DNA of 64,000 bases, taken from Actinopolymorpha pittospori. GTDB lineage: Bacteria > Actinomycetota > Actinomycetes > Propionibacteriales > Actinopolymorphaceae. The notes beneath the pieces were generated by a model that worked only from the letters and a program-made list of their open reading frames with translations, was not told where the DNA came from and searched no databases. Shown here in pieces: positions 16,972 to 26,912 of this stretch; within the stretch, counting starts at the first letter, position 1, and every line of letters begins with the position of its first letter. The stretch spans positions 1,612,001-1,676,000 of the forward strand of contig NZ_JADBEM010000001.1 in the NCBI RefSeq assembly GCF_014873875.1, in the 5' to 3' direction. Both the position numbers and the translations under genes were made by a program.

Positions 16972-17354
16972 GGTGGCGGGTCCGCCCGCAGAAGATGATC
17001 GAAAGCCCGGGGCGGACCCACGCCCCACATTTCCACCGCGACCAGGGGCTGTCACCCAAAAGTCGATGAGGATCTGCTCATGATTGGGCGGCCTGGCACT
17101 GCCAGCAACGCTCGCGGCCGCCACACTGTGGATGGACGGGCCGGGGACGACTGTTGAGGCGTTCATCGGTGTACTCGCGGGACAAACGCCGACGCGGCCA
17201 CCACGACGGCCTCCTCAGCTGCGGGGTGACGGCGGCCAGCACCTCGGGTCGCGCTGTCCGCGCAACGTCGGCACGATCGCGTCCGGGGTCATCGGCGCGG
17301 ACGCTGAAGGTGCGGCGCCGCAGTCCGGCTTTCAGCATCGCGACGTGGGCGGAC
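16972..17354. repeat. 0.39-kb dispersed repeat, copy 2
   Basis: Second copy of the element at 9620-10006, same orientation, with the same 10-bp inverted repeat near its left border and the same abrupt right border (GACGTGGGCGGAC). Left neighbour: truncated EEP gene. Right neighbour: ISL3 transposase remnant. Neither is shared with copy 1. Confidence 0.8.
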
Positions 17355-17600
17355 CATCCAGAACGACGGTCAACACCTGCCGCTGCCCCGGTCATAGCCC
17401 CGGCAGCGCCCCCCGACACACCCCGCACCGGCCCCGCGCACCACCTCGGGGCCGAACATGGGCCACCACCACCGGCTGGTCGCCATCCTCCTCCACCTCG
17501 ACCCGCTCGATGACCGCACGCTCGACCCAACACCGCACGCCATACCCTGAACACCAGACACACCGTCCTCCCCCTCCCGGTTCCGATTCCTTCAGCAAGG
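17355..17600 (-). pseudogene. ISL3-type transposase, N-terminal zinc-finger remnant
   Basis: The minus strand gives ERAVIERVEVEEDGDQPVVV, AHVRPR, then GRCGVCRG, and in a shifted frame GRCRGYDRGSGR. This is the N-terminal zinc-binding region of ISL3-type transposases (V.V.HVRPR...RCGvC.rrcpgYDrG pattern). It stops at the border of the 0.39-kb repeat. One frameshift is evident. Confidence 0.55.
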
Positions 17601-17689
17601 TCGAAACCTGCGCAGGAGACCGCGTGTCGCCATCACAGCATCCTCAACCCACCCACAGATGCGTCACGAGAGCCAGAAAACCGTGAAGA

Positions 17690-17945
17690 AGCCGCCTTGA
17701 CTGAAGGCAGGCTCCGAGTCCGCGTCCAAGCCTGGCAGCGCGAACTGACATGGGCACCGCCCTACGCCGACGACGCGTTGCGCGCCGCGCCCCTCGGACC
17801 GAGGACGCCCGTGTGGCGGGGATCCTCGCCGGCGACGAGGCGACAAGAGCGGACCAGGATGGGCGCCGCGAACAGCAGGAAGCCATCGCACGGGTCGCCG
17901 AAACAGCCGTCACCAGGGCTGCGGCCGAGCGTGCCCGCTCGAGGC
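17690..17945 (+). other. Protein-like remnant, unassigned
   Basis: Plus-strand frames read LTEGRLRVRVQAWQRELTWA and, shifted, EDARVAGILAGDEATRADQD followed by EQQEAIARVAETAVTRAAAE. The helical, Ala/Arg-rich pattern recalls the C-terminal region of actinobacterial conjugative relaxases, but I cannot secure that. Confidence 0.25.
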
Positions 17946-17989
17946 CCGCGACGTCCCCCTCGACCAGGAGGATGACCGCACCACCGCAG

Positions 17990-18757
17990 AGGGCTTGGCC
18001 GGGACCGTCTCACGTAGCCGGCTGCCCTTGCTGACCACCGTGATCGTGTTGCGGCCGGCGTCCAGATCGCCGTCGTGGCGGAGTCCGAGCAGCTCGGCGG
18101 CGCGCACCCCGCTGGACAGCCACAACGACACCAGCGCCCGGTCACGGTTGCTGGTTTGGGCCGAGAACAGCGCGCCCGCGGCATCGCCGGGGATCGCCCG
18201 CCACACGGGTTTCGGCACCTTCTGCCGGTACGTCGCCCTGCGGTGCACGACGAAGTCGTCCATCGGGTTGTGATGCGCGTACAGGCGCTCACCGGCGCGC
18301 GAGCGCTGCGCCGGAACCGGGTTCAGCATCGGTCCCAGGTCGGTGCGGCAGGCGAACTCGTAGACAGAACGCTCAGCTGATGGTTGATCGTGCGGCTGGC
18401 GTACTTCGCCGGCAACACCGGTTTGCCGGTGATCGGGTTCACCGATCCCGGTGATGGTGCGTCCGCGCGGCGCCGCAGCCGCTGCGTGTTCGGGGCCTCG
18501 CGCAACCATTCAACGAACTCGCGGACATCCAGCCGGTCAGCCCGCTCCCAGGCCGTGAACCGCGGGTAGTGGAACCGGAACCAGCGCAGCAGGTCGAAGC
18601 CGTAGCTGCGCAGCGTCGCCGGACTGCAATCAGAGGCCGCGAGGTCGCGCAGGTACAACGACGCGACCTGATGCTCGACCTCAGGGAACAGGACCCTCCA
18701 CCGCAAACCGGACTCGACCTCCACCACACGGCCCAGCTCACTCAACGACATCCGCAC
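17990..18757 (-). pseudogene. Tyrosine recombinase (integrase), frameshifted and truncated
   Basis: The N-terminal SAM-like domain is in one frame: MSLSELGRVVEVESGLRWRV, then DCSPATLRSYGFDLLRWFRF and YASRTINHQLSVL. The catalytic domain continues in another: VYEFACRTDLGPMLNPVPAQ, PKPVWRAIPGDAAGALF, SLWLSSGVRAAELLGLRHDG, where the R of GVRAAEL is catalytic Arg I. The frame shifts near 18365. Nothing beyond Arg I is present: no HxxR and no Tyr nucleophile, so it is dead. It is one of two integrase remnants in the window. Confidence 0.8.
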
Positions 18758-18940
18758 CCTCTCCTACCCGGATCGACGTGCCGATCGGCACGCAGAAGAG
18801 TTCAGTCAACTAGCCGTGCGGTGGCCCCCCAACTCTGCTGGGGTTCAGGGTGCTCGAGACCATGCGGGAGTGGCAGCAGGCCCTCTGACGGCCGGAACCG
18901 ACCGGTGACGCGGCTCCGGAGCGGCGCTTACCCTTCGGCC

Positions 18941-19645
18941 ATGAACTCACCACTTGCTGGAGTACTCCGTGAGGCTTGGGCGATGTACCGGGCGCACGCC
19001 CGGCATCTCCTCACCCTCGCGTTGGCCGTCTACGTCGTCGCCGCGGTCGTCGAGGCGGTCCTGGCCGCACTGCTCGGGGCGGTCGTCGGCGGCTTCCTCG
19101 CCCTTGTCGTCAGTCTCATCGCGGCCTTCGTGCTGCAGGCCGCACTCGTCAAGGCGGTCGAGGACGTCCGCGACGGGCGGGCCGACCTGTCCTTGGGGGA
19201 GACCGTGGGCGCGGCCCGGCCCTACCTCGGGCAGGTCGCGATCGCCTCCATCGTCTCCGGCCTCGTGATCGGCGTCGGTCTGTTACTCCTGATCATTCCG
19301 GGGCTCGTCGTGTTGACGCTGTGGTGCCTCATCGTTCCGGTGATCGTGCTCGAGGGTGCGTCGGTGTTCGACTCCTTCGGGCGGAGCCGCGCTCTTGTCC
19401 GGGGCCATGGCCTGCAGGTGTTCGGCACGCTCGCCTGCGTGTTCCTCCTGACGCTCGTGGCCCAGATCGTCCTCAACGTGCTGCTCCTGGTCCTGCCCGC
19501 CGAGATCCGTGGCTTCGTCAGTGGCATCGTCTCCGGGACCCTGGTCGCGCCCTTCGTCGCGCTCGTCCTCACCATGGGCTACTTCCGGCTGCGCGCGGCG
19601 GCGGGCGGGACGGTCGGCGAGCAGGCAGGGCCGGCCGCCTCCTGA
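18941..19645 (+). CDS. Integral membrane protein (YciC/GDPD-membrane-domain-like)
   Basis: A 234-residue polytopic membrane protein starting at ATG 18941 (MNSPLAGVLREAWAMYRAHA). About five helices are visible: ALAVYVVAAVVEAVLAALLG, FLALVVSLIAAFVLQAALVK, IASIVSGLVIGVGLLLLIIP, VFGTLACVFLLTLVAQIVLN, FVSGIVSGTLVAPFVALVLT. The RSRALVRGHGLQVFG loop and the PGLVVLTLWCLIVPVIVLEG motif are typical of the DUF975/YciC-like family, whose role is unknown. The open frame extends far upstream, but only this start makes sense. It stands alone, downstream of the broken integrase. Confidence 0.85.
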   Translation: MNSPLAGVLREAWAMYRAHARHLLTLALAVYVVAAVVEAVLAALLGAVVGGFLALVVSLIAAFVLQAALVKAVEDVRDGRADLSLGETVGAARPYLGQVAIASIVSGLVIGVGLLLLIIPGLVVLTLWCLIVPVIVLEGASVFDSFGRSRALVRGHGLQVFGTLACVFLLTLVAQIVLNVLLLVLPAEIRGFVSGIVSGTLVAPFVALVLTMGYFRLRAAAGGTVGEQAGPAAS

Positions 19646-19714
19646 CGGGACTCCGCGCAGATGACGGGTTGCCGCGCGGGTGACCGGGCCGGCTGCGCTC
19701 AGATCTTGCGGGGA

Positions 19715-19770
19715 CGGACCTCGGTAGCGGTACCCAAGAAGGATGTGCACCCGCATACCCGGCTCAATCG
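19715..19770 (-). repeat. tRNA-Ser-derived module, decayed copy E
   Basis: The plus-strand text GGTAGCGGTACCCAAGAAGG followed by ATG.GCACCCGCATACC aligns with AAGCGGTTTCCAAGAAGGAT and the same CACCCGCATACC in copy B. Only the anticodon-loop side and the non-tRNA flank survive. T-arm and acceptor are lost, and bases after GGTACC are altered. Confidence 0.45.
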
Positions 19771-19849
19771 GCACTACGGCCGCCTCCGACGCCCACCCGG
19801 CCCGCACCCACTTCCCGAGATCATCGGTTATAGGGCGCGAAGCTTCCGG

Positions 19850-20260
19850 CAGCGTTGATACGCAGGCCACCGGGCCGGGGAGGGCCTCCCCAGTTCCCAC
19901 CGTTACTGTCCGAACGTTCCGCACCCTCTACGCCGAGGAGTCCTTCGCGGCTGCTCTTCCAGGATCTTCACCGCTTCCATGGCCTTCACCCTCAGACTCC
20001 GGGCTCGGCACTCCCTCGTTCCCACCTCACAGCGGGGTATTTAACGACGCGGCAGGTTTCGCTTGATGCTACGGACCGCTCGGTTGCTCCCCCCAAAGGG
20101 GCTTTCGACACTGGGCTTCGACACCGGGCGTTTCCCCCCGACGCCCCCAGTCTGCTACCGGGCTGCCTGACAACTACCCGGACCGGACTCCCACCGGCAA
20201 GCAACGGCGAACTTACGGATAGCGATCAACCAACTACGTGATCATCCCCCACCCTCCTGG
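19850..20260 (-). other. Group II intron-like RNA segment without maturase (tentative)
   Basis: Read on the minus strand, the stretch AACCGAGCGGTCCGTAGCAT, AGCGAAACCTGCCGCGTCGT, GCTGTGAGGTGGGAACGAGG, GAGCCCGGAGTCTGAGGGTG resembles, from memory, the 5' (domain I) region that precedes reverse-transcriptase genes of actinobacterial group II introns. Several hairpins are present (e.g. GGGGG-AGCAA... and CCCAGTGTCG/CGACACTGGG). No reverse transcriptase frame follows at lower coordinates, so it would be a 5' fragment. The many short frames on the plus strand here are not genes. Confidence 0.35.
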
Positions 20261-20428
20261 GCGCACAATCGGTCAACACCAAGCTACGGCTACTGATGCG
20301 CATGGCCCTCGGGTTCACAGACACCGACGCCCTCATCGGCCTGGCCATGTTCGCCGTCGGCGGCTACCGACCCGACCTCCCCGGACGAACCACAGCCTGA
20401 ACCACCAACTGATCAAGCAGAAGAGCCT

Positions 20429-21587
20429 TTAGAAGCGTTGGAGGAACCAGATGAGCCCAACGACGCCGGCCACGGCGGCCGCTGCGGTGTGCCCGTACAA
20501 GGACCACCGGAAGCGGCGGACGAACAGCAGCAGCGGGAAAAGCAGACCGACGATCAGCAGCTGCCCGAGCTCGATTCCGACGTTGAAGCTCAACAGCGAA
20601 CCGAGCAGTCGGCCGCTCAGCCCGTCGGTGAAGCTGAGCGCGCTGGCGAAGCCGAGGCCGTGCAGCAAGCCGAAACCAAACACCACAAAGGGCCGATGCC
20701 GCGACTCACCACCGAAGATGTTCTCCACCGCGACGTACACAATCGACAACGCGATCAGAGGTTCGACAATCACGGCCGGTACCTCGACCCAACCGAGCGC
20801 GCCGAGACCAAGCGTCAGGCTGTGGGCCACCGTGAACGCTGAAGCCAGCCGCAGCACGCTACGCCAGTTGCGGGCGCCGAGCAGCAGGGTGACGAGGAAG
20901 AGGATGTGGTCGAATCCGCCGAGGATGTGTTCCCCGCCCAAGACCACGAAACGGGCAACCGCGGAGAAGAACCCGGTCTTGCCGGCCTCGAACTTGTGGT
21001 GCCCGGCGTCGAACACGAACGTTCCAGTGGCCCCGCCGAGCTGGTAGTCGACAATCTTGGTGTGTTCGTCGACGACGGCTTCGGCTTCGGCTTGAGAGAA
21101 GACGTTGTAGGCCACGGTGAACGCGCCGGAGGGTGAACCAGGGCAGGAGTGGACTAGCAGGCTGCGCGCGTAGCGCAGCCCTTGGCGATCCTCCACTCCA
21201 GTGCCCTCCAGCTTGGCCGTACACCGGACGCCGTCCACCGACACCACGACATGCTCAGTTAGGTAAGACTCGAGCCGCTCGTGCAGGCGCGGATAGCAAC
21301 CGTTCCCGCCCCTGGGCTCCCTCGGCCGGGTCCGGCGAACCTAGCCCCGCGGCCGCGACCAGCAGGTCGTACTCCAGGCTCAGCTCGTAGCGCACCGTCG
21401 AACCGTCCTGCCGGATCTGCGAGGTCCCTTCCGTCGCCCGAACGTCCGCGGAGGCGGACGAGGCGAGCATGGTGAGCAGGAGGACGCCCGCGAGTACCGC
21501 GACGCTCGCGGCCGTACGTGACCACACTGTTGCCGAATCGGGCCCGACGCACTGGCGTCTACGCAAATAGCCTGCCACGGCCGCCAT
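20429..21587 (-). pseudogene. HupE/UreJ-type membrane protein, one frameshift
   Basis: Two frames make one protein of about 385 residues. 21587-21290 encodes a signal segment (VAVLAGVLLLTMLASSASAD) and ADVRATEGTSQIRQDGSTVR. From about 21290 the frame shifts to RLESYLTEHVVVSVDG and runs to 20429. The second part holds the six-helix HupE/UreJ_2 domain: GGEHILGGFDHILFLVTLLL, SAFTVAHSLTLGLGALG, FGFGLLHGLGFASALSF. The conserved HxxxGxDH and HS/HG histidines suggest metal (nickel or cobalt) handling. The shift lies in a C/G-run around 21290-21305 and may be a sequencing error. Confidence 0.75.
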
Positions 21588-21699
21588 GATCTTTTATCGG
21601 CGATGCCAGGATGAGGACTCTCGGTACCGCCAGGGTGAACAGCTGTTGGGCGGTGGGTGGCGTTCTGTCTGAAACCGCGCTCCTCCCCACGAGACAGAA

Positions 21700-21740
21700 G
21701 GGAGCCAGGCGAGGACGCAATGGTCCCTCTCCCGGCTCCC
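21700..21740 (-). terminator. Hairpin behind the phosphoesterase gene
   Basis: GGGAGCCAGGCGAGG (21700-21714) pairs with CCCTCTCCCGGCTCCC (21725-21740) over about 15 positions with two mismatches. It lies 20 bases past the stop at 21761. Confidence 0.5.
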
Positions 21741-21760
21741 GACCACGTGCTCGCTATGAG

Positions 21761-24386
21761 CTACTTCTGCTCGGTGAAGGCATACAGGTTTCCGTCCCAG
21801 GCAGCCGCCACCAGCGTGTTGCCGCTGATGGCTGGCGAGGCAGCGACCCAGGTTCCGACTTCGTACTTCCACACGATCTTGCCGGTCGATCGTTCGAGGC
21901 CGTAGAGGAAGCCGTTGTTCGATCCGATGTAGACGGTGTCGCCACTGATGGTCGGGGAGGAGGACACCCCACCGAGGTAGGTCGATCCCGGGATGCGGTT
22001 GGTCCACCGCGGGGTTCCGGTCGCCACGTCGAGTGCTGTGACGTTACCGTCGGGGAAGCCCATGTAAGCGGTGTCGCCGACCACAGCCGCAGTCGACGGG
22101 TTGCGGCTGCCGTCCATATACGACTCGCCGGGGCTCTTGTAGGTCCACAGGACCTTACCCGTGGCCGCATTCCTGGCGACCAACCGGTTCAGGGAAGCGA
22201 TGAACACCCGGCCACCAGCGATCGTCGGGGTGCCGTCCTGGACCGCGCTGGTCCTCTCTGTCACCCACAGTCTTTCCCCGGTGGCGGCGTCGTAGGAGAG
22301 GAGCGTCTCGTCCTGGCCACCTACGTAGACCCGGCCATCCACCACGGCAGGCGCGCCCTCAACCTCATCCCCGCCCATCAGTTGAGCCTTCCACACCGTC
22401 TTGCCAGTTTTCGCGTCGAACGCCAGGAGTAGACCGTTTCTGGCCTCGCCTTCCTGCGCCTGGTACGCGTAGTAGACCTTGCCGTCGTCCAACGCGACGC
22501 CGTAGTAGGACTGTTGCCCCTGGACCGGCAGTTCGGGGTTGCGTTGCCAGCGCAGTTCGCCCGTGCGGGCATCCAGGGCGTACAGCGTGCCCTTCAACGT
22601 AGGTACGTACACCAGCCCGTTGGCCACGGCAGGACTACCGTGCACGGAGGCGTCCGTGGGGAACTCCCGCAGGCGCTTACCGGTCGCCAACTCGACGGCA
22701 TAAAGGGACGCCTTGCCGTCGCCGCCGTCATCGCGGGTCCCGGCGTAGACGATGCCGTCAACGATCACCGGTGATCCGGTGAGGAACATGTCCGGGGTGC
22801 GGTAGCTCCATGCGAGCCCAAGGTCTTCGGGGCTCAGCTCGTCCGTAGCGACTCCGAGGTGAGCGGGGTCGCCGTGGTGCTGGCTCCAGTCGGCACCGGC
22901 GCGGGGCGCCTGCACGGGCTGGTCGGAGAGCGTGAACGTGGCGCTCTTGGTCCAGGTCTTACCGGCCTCGTCCACCGCGCGCGCCTCGATCGAGTGCCGT
23001 CCGGCCGGCAGACCAGAGCGACCGTGTTCGGTGAACCAGGTGAAGTCGCCGGTGGGCTTCAGTTTCGTCCACTGCCCGCCGTCGAGGCGGTAGCTGACCT
23101 CCCGCACCCTGTTGGCGGTGTCGTAGGCGTTGACCTGCACCTGCGTGAACGCCCCGCGGGCCACCTCACTGCCGGGAGCGGGGTTAGTGATCGTCAGGCT
23201 CTTCTCCAGACCGAACATCCGGAACGGGTTCGCCAGATCACCATGCATCTCGATGAACCGGAAGCCCCGCGGGCTGTTGTCAGCCGTGTTGTAACTGGAG
23301 TTTGTCTGGATGTAGCGGGCGCCGTCGACGAAGTCGTCGTCCACCTGATTGGAGTGCCGGTGGCCGGTCAGGAACAACTCGACATTGTACTTCTTCAGGA
23401 GGTTCAGCAGTTCGGCGTGTCCGGGACCACCAATCCTCGTGTTCTGAGGGGCGTGTTTGATCACGACGATCCGCTTGTCCCCGGCGTTGAGCTCCAGATC
23501 ACGCCGAAGCCATTCCAGCTGCTCCGGCAATTGCTCGGATCGGTTGTTGTCCAGCGTGACGAAATGCCGGTTCCCGTAGTCGAACGAGTACCACTCCGGG
23601 CCGACGTAACGCCGGTAGTTTTCCACCAGTAACTTGTACTCGTTCCACCGCTGGCTCTTGGAATACTCGTGGTTGCCCACGGCCGACCACACCGGAACCG
23701 CCGACCTCGCAGTGAGCTTGCGGAAGTCGATGAACTCCTGCTCCTCACCGTCTTGGGTGATGTCACCGCTGATCTGGATGAACGCCAGGTCCCGCGCCGT
23801 GGAGCTGACCTCAGCCACTTGGTCGCCGTACTGGGCGTTCAGATGGGTATCGGCCAAGTTGCCGAAGGTGAACGATCCGCTTCTGGTATTCGGCCGCGAC
23901 AGGAGCGGGAAGTCCGCCACCACCGCTTGAGCCGGGGCTAACTGGCCAAGGTTACGGTAAAATTGAGGCATTTTGAACTCGTCAACCGGCACAGCATAGC
24001 CGGCCCGGCTGGGACACGAACACCAGATCCGTGATCCGCCGCTCCGAATCCGTCTCGATCCGGTAACCGCCAGCGCCGTCGGTCTGAACGATCGTTCGCC
24101 CGTCAGAGACGCTGACCCCCTTGAGCCCACGCTCCCCCTCGTCGCGTTCCCCGTTCTCGTTCCTGTCCTCATACACCACGCCGCTGATGACCGCAGGATC
24201 GCGCAGCGCATCCTGCGCCAAGGCCACAGCATCCGCGGCCGCGGGTTTCACCACCACCACCGCGGCCAACACGGCAATGGCGGCCATGAGTGCCTTCCTC
24301 AGCCGCACACCACCCCGCAGCGCTCCGCTGCCCGACGTACCCTGATCCACCATCTGCTGTTCATTCACAGGTTCGCGTTCATGCAC
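21761..24386 (-). pseudogene. Secreted metallophosphoesterase with PQQ-type beta-propeller, one frameshift
   Basis: Reconstructed, about 870 residues. It starts near GTG 24386 (behind GGAGGACAGAGG) with a signal peptide (LMAAIAVLAAVVVVKPAAAD). Next comes an SdrD-B/MetallophosN-like domain (SGVVYEDRNENGERDEGERG). The frame then shifts at 24004-24006 (one extra C in CCC). The calcineurin-like domain carries FGNLADTHLN, SGDITQDG, GNHEY, KHAP and TGHRHSN, all metal ligands present. A Fn3-like module (VREVSYRLDGGQWTKL) follows, then about seven propeller blades (VYAGTRDDGGDGKASLYAVE, TGKTVWKAQL, TGKVLWTYKS). Extracellular phosphate-ester hydrolysis is likely. It is probably intact in the cell if the extra C is an error. 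Confidence 0.8.
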
Positions 24387-25204
24387 GTTCCTCTGTCCTC
24401 CCCGCCTCGCGAAAAATCCGGTCCCGCGGCCCCACCTCGGCAGGCTCCGAACACTCGACGACCTGGTCGACGAAAGATCATCGGAGCACGCCGACGTTGC
24501 CCGAGAAGGCAGTCGCACACGCTGATCGGGTACCACCCGCGACGTGCCACCCACGATCGCGGGCGATCACGCCAACACAACAACCCCGCTCTTCGGGCGC
24601 CGGCCCACGGTGTCGCGTCAGCCCAGACATCCCCTCGAGCTGATTTCGTGGCTGGCAGCATCCTTCCGCCAGCCACAGCGATAGGAAGGATTTCGTCCAG
24701 CAGTGAACGTAACGCAACGACAAGGCACCCAGTGCGTTGATTCCAGGCGGACCCAGAACACCAGGGCCCTAATTGGCTCGCCACCGGCCAGTAGCTGACG
24801 CAGCATTGTCGCCGGTAGGCATCCACGTGGCGGCCTACGAGTGCGTCCCAGATGTGGCGCCGGTCGTCATCGTCGTTGGGTTCTCCGACCACCGCCGCAT
24901 GCGCGGCTACCACGCCATCCCCCGGGCCTGCTCGCTGCTGGCCACCAGGTCGGCCAGCCGACGTTCGGACGCCGCCCGCGCCCGGTCGATGATGCGGCGC
25001 GGGTACTTGCGGTACCGGTCGTGAAGGATGAACTCCTGGAAGGGTGGGTACCTCACCGAGGCGGCGGAGGCGGTCCACACCACTTTCTACGCACCGATCG
25101 ACGGTCAGGTCATCAATTACTGCCCTGGCAGTTCAAGCACGTGTCGTTCAAACCTGGCGGCGAACACGTCTGCGCTGGACAGACGAGAAGGACGCACTGG
25201 ACGG
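24387..25204. other. Gap with unassigned protein-like fragment on the minus strand
   Basis: The minus strand at about 24930-25080 reads RYPPFQEFILHDRYRKYPRR then ASERRLADLVASSEQARG, which looks like real coding sequence but has no start and hits a stop soon after. I do not recognise it. The rest (upstream of the phosphoesterase gene) shows nothing definite. Confidence 0.35.
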
Positions 25205-25385
25205 CTACGAGGGGTGGCAGACGCTGACCCGGAAAGCGCTGGCGCAGATCCCAGACCTGATCCTTGGCGCATACGTGACGGTGTGGCCGCACGACCAGTA
25301 CACGTCCGCCCGCATCGGGGGCCCCGAGGCTGCCGTATACCTCGGCACCCGACTACCTCTCCAGGCCGCAGAGCCCGCGACGTAA
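25205..25385 (+). pseudogene. Unidentified C-terminal protein fragment
   Basis: The frame reads YEGWQTLTRKALAQIPDLIL and YVTVWPHDQYTSARIGGPEA before stopping at 25385. Codon use fits the neighbourhood and the composition is protein-like. The upstream part of the same frame (Arg/Ser-rich) is not. Probably the tail of a decayed gene of the integrated element. Family unknown. Confidence 0.35.
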
Positions 25386-25807
25386 CGACCCACCGCACCT
25401 ACACACAGGAATCGTTCGCTTTGCTCGGCCACGGGAACAGGAACGAGCGCGCGGCAACCCCGTGAACCCCTCGCTGCAGTACTGGGCTGCCCGTCCCGCC
25501 CCGCGCAATGATCCCGGACTTGATCCGCCCGGGCGGGGCAACCCGGATCAGGTTCGCATCCTTCGACGGCGTTCTGCTGCCGCGGGGGCTGGGTGGTCAG
25601 GTCATTGCCGGCGTGGGCGGCCCGCAGCCGAGCACGATCGTGAACAACTGGGTTCACGCCGTTTGCCAGGGGCCAGGCGGCCGGCAGTGCAGAGTGATCT
25701 GTCTGCCGGAGGATGCCAGGCATGCGGGGGACGGTGGTCAGCTTGCGGCGGATAGTGGCGGTAGTCGTCCGGTCGGACGACAAGCGCTGCTCGCGAGTGC
25801 CGCGACC

Positions 25808-26103
25808 GCCGCAGAATCCGCACAATACGCAGAATCCCCGGCCAGCGCCCATATGCGCAGGTCAGCGAGCCTCAGGCTCTTCGGGTGGCGCGTCCGCAGA
25901 ATGCCGCACTAATTGCCGCACAATTGCCAGGCTTCCGCGGGGACGGGACCTGGTGTCCACTCCAGCCAGGACCCGCGCCCACGCGATTGCGCGGAGATTC
26001 TGCGTCAGTTCTGCGGCGGCACCCGACTCCAACGCCATACGCCGTCTGACCTGCGCAGACGGCGGTCAGCAAGGGGTTCTGCGTATTGTGCGGATTCTGC
26101 GGC
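25808..26103. repeat. Long-range inverted repeat with TTCTGCGG/CCGCAGAA iterons
   Basis: 25808-25839 and 26073-26103 are inverted copies: 27 bases identical, starting GCCGCAGAATCCGCACAATA, plus a CCCC tail with one inserted T. The 234 bases between them contain further CGCAGAAT (25899) and TTCTGCG (25998, 26009) units plus CCGCACTAATTGCCGCACAATTG. No gene covers the left arm. The layout resembles an iteron-type replication or transfer origin of an integrative plasmid. Three CCGCAGAAA units also occur at 10.5 kb. Confidence 0.6.
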
Positions 26104-26109
26104 GAGCAG

Positions 26110-26620
26110 TCAGCCAGCGCTACTTCGGAAGCCCGGGCAGACCCTCGGCCACGTCGACAGACAAGGCGTCCGCCGGCAATGCGGGGAACGGCCAGCCCGG
26201 GTCCGGGGGCACCTCACCGATCCAGGCGCTGTCACTGTTGGTGGGCCACCACACCGGTACACCGGAGCCGTCCATCCGGTCAGTGCGCGCCCGGAGGTCG
26301 TCGACGGTGATCTGTGCCAGCTGCGCCTCCACGTCATGCGACGGCCTCCGTCTGGACTTGTGGTCAGGACGTCTGCACGCCACCCGTCTCCAGCCAGCTC
26401 GAGCTCTGCGAACCAACCGGCGTCACGAATCGCGGAGGCGAGGCTGCAGGTTGAGAAGTCTATGAGCGATCGTCTTACCTGCGAGTGAGCAGTCGAGGGC
26501 GACGGCACCGTGCGCGAGGAATCGCAAGCCCTTCGGCGAGAGCTTCGCGTGGAGGCCGTGCCCGCACTCTTGGCAGGTGGAAGGCGCACGAGGCCGCGCT
26601 CAGAGAATCGAGGCCAGGCC
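26110..26620 (-). pseudogene. CoiA-type competence/nuclease protein, frameshifted
   Basis: Pieces in three minus-strand frames assemble one CoiA-like protein. CQECGHGLHAKLSPKGLRFL with AHGAVALDCSLAGKTIAH is the zinc-finger part. AIRDAGWFAELELAGDGWRA, DVLTTSPDGGRRMTW and, after a shift at about 26330, EAQLAQITVDDLRARTDRM and VPVWWPTNSDSAWIGEVPPD form the nuclease part. D...ExQ (ADVL, EAQLA) is the PD-(D/E)xK active site. At least two frameshifts. Genes like this are frequent in actinobacterial integrative elements. Confidence 0.7.
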
Positions 26621-26912
26621 AGGTCAGCGCCGAGCGGGGTTGCGTCGAGGCCGCCGGCCCCGGCCTGCTGGGCGCTATGGGCACGGCCGCACTTTGCCGG
26701 ACGGCTCCGACTCACGTCCTTTGGTTCTGGCAACGGCTTCATCCCTCACAGCAGGGGGAACCAGTCGACGACACCGGTCGATCAGGGCGCCGGACTTCAC
26801 CGCGTATTCGCTGCGAACAGCCGACGGCCGTTCACAGCCAGACCTAGCCGGACCGGCCGCCGACCCGGCGATCACGCATTGTCGCAGGTCGGAGGCCGGT
26901 TTCCGGCTTGAG

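Noticed and set aside
20429..20842. Plus-strand frames over the HupE/UreJ-type gene
   Set aside because: The minus strand encodes a well-conserved six-helix protein. The plus frames are composition effects.
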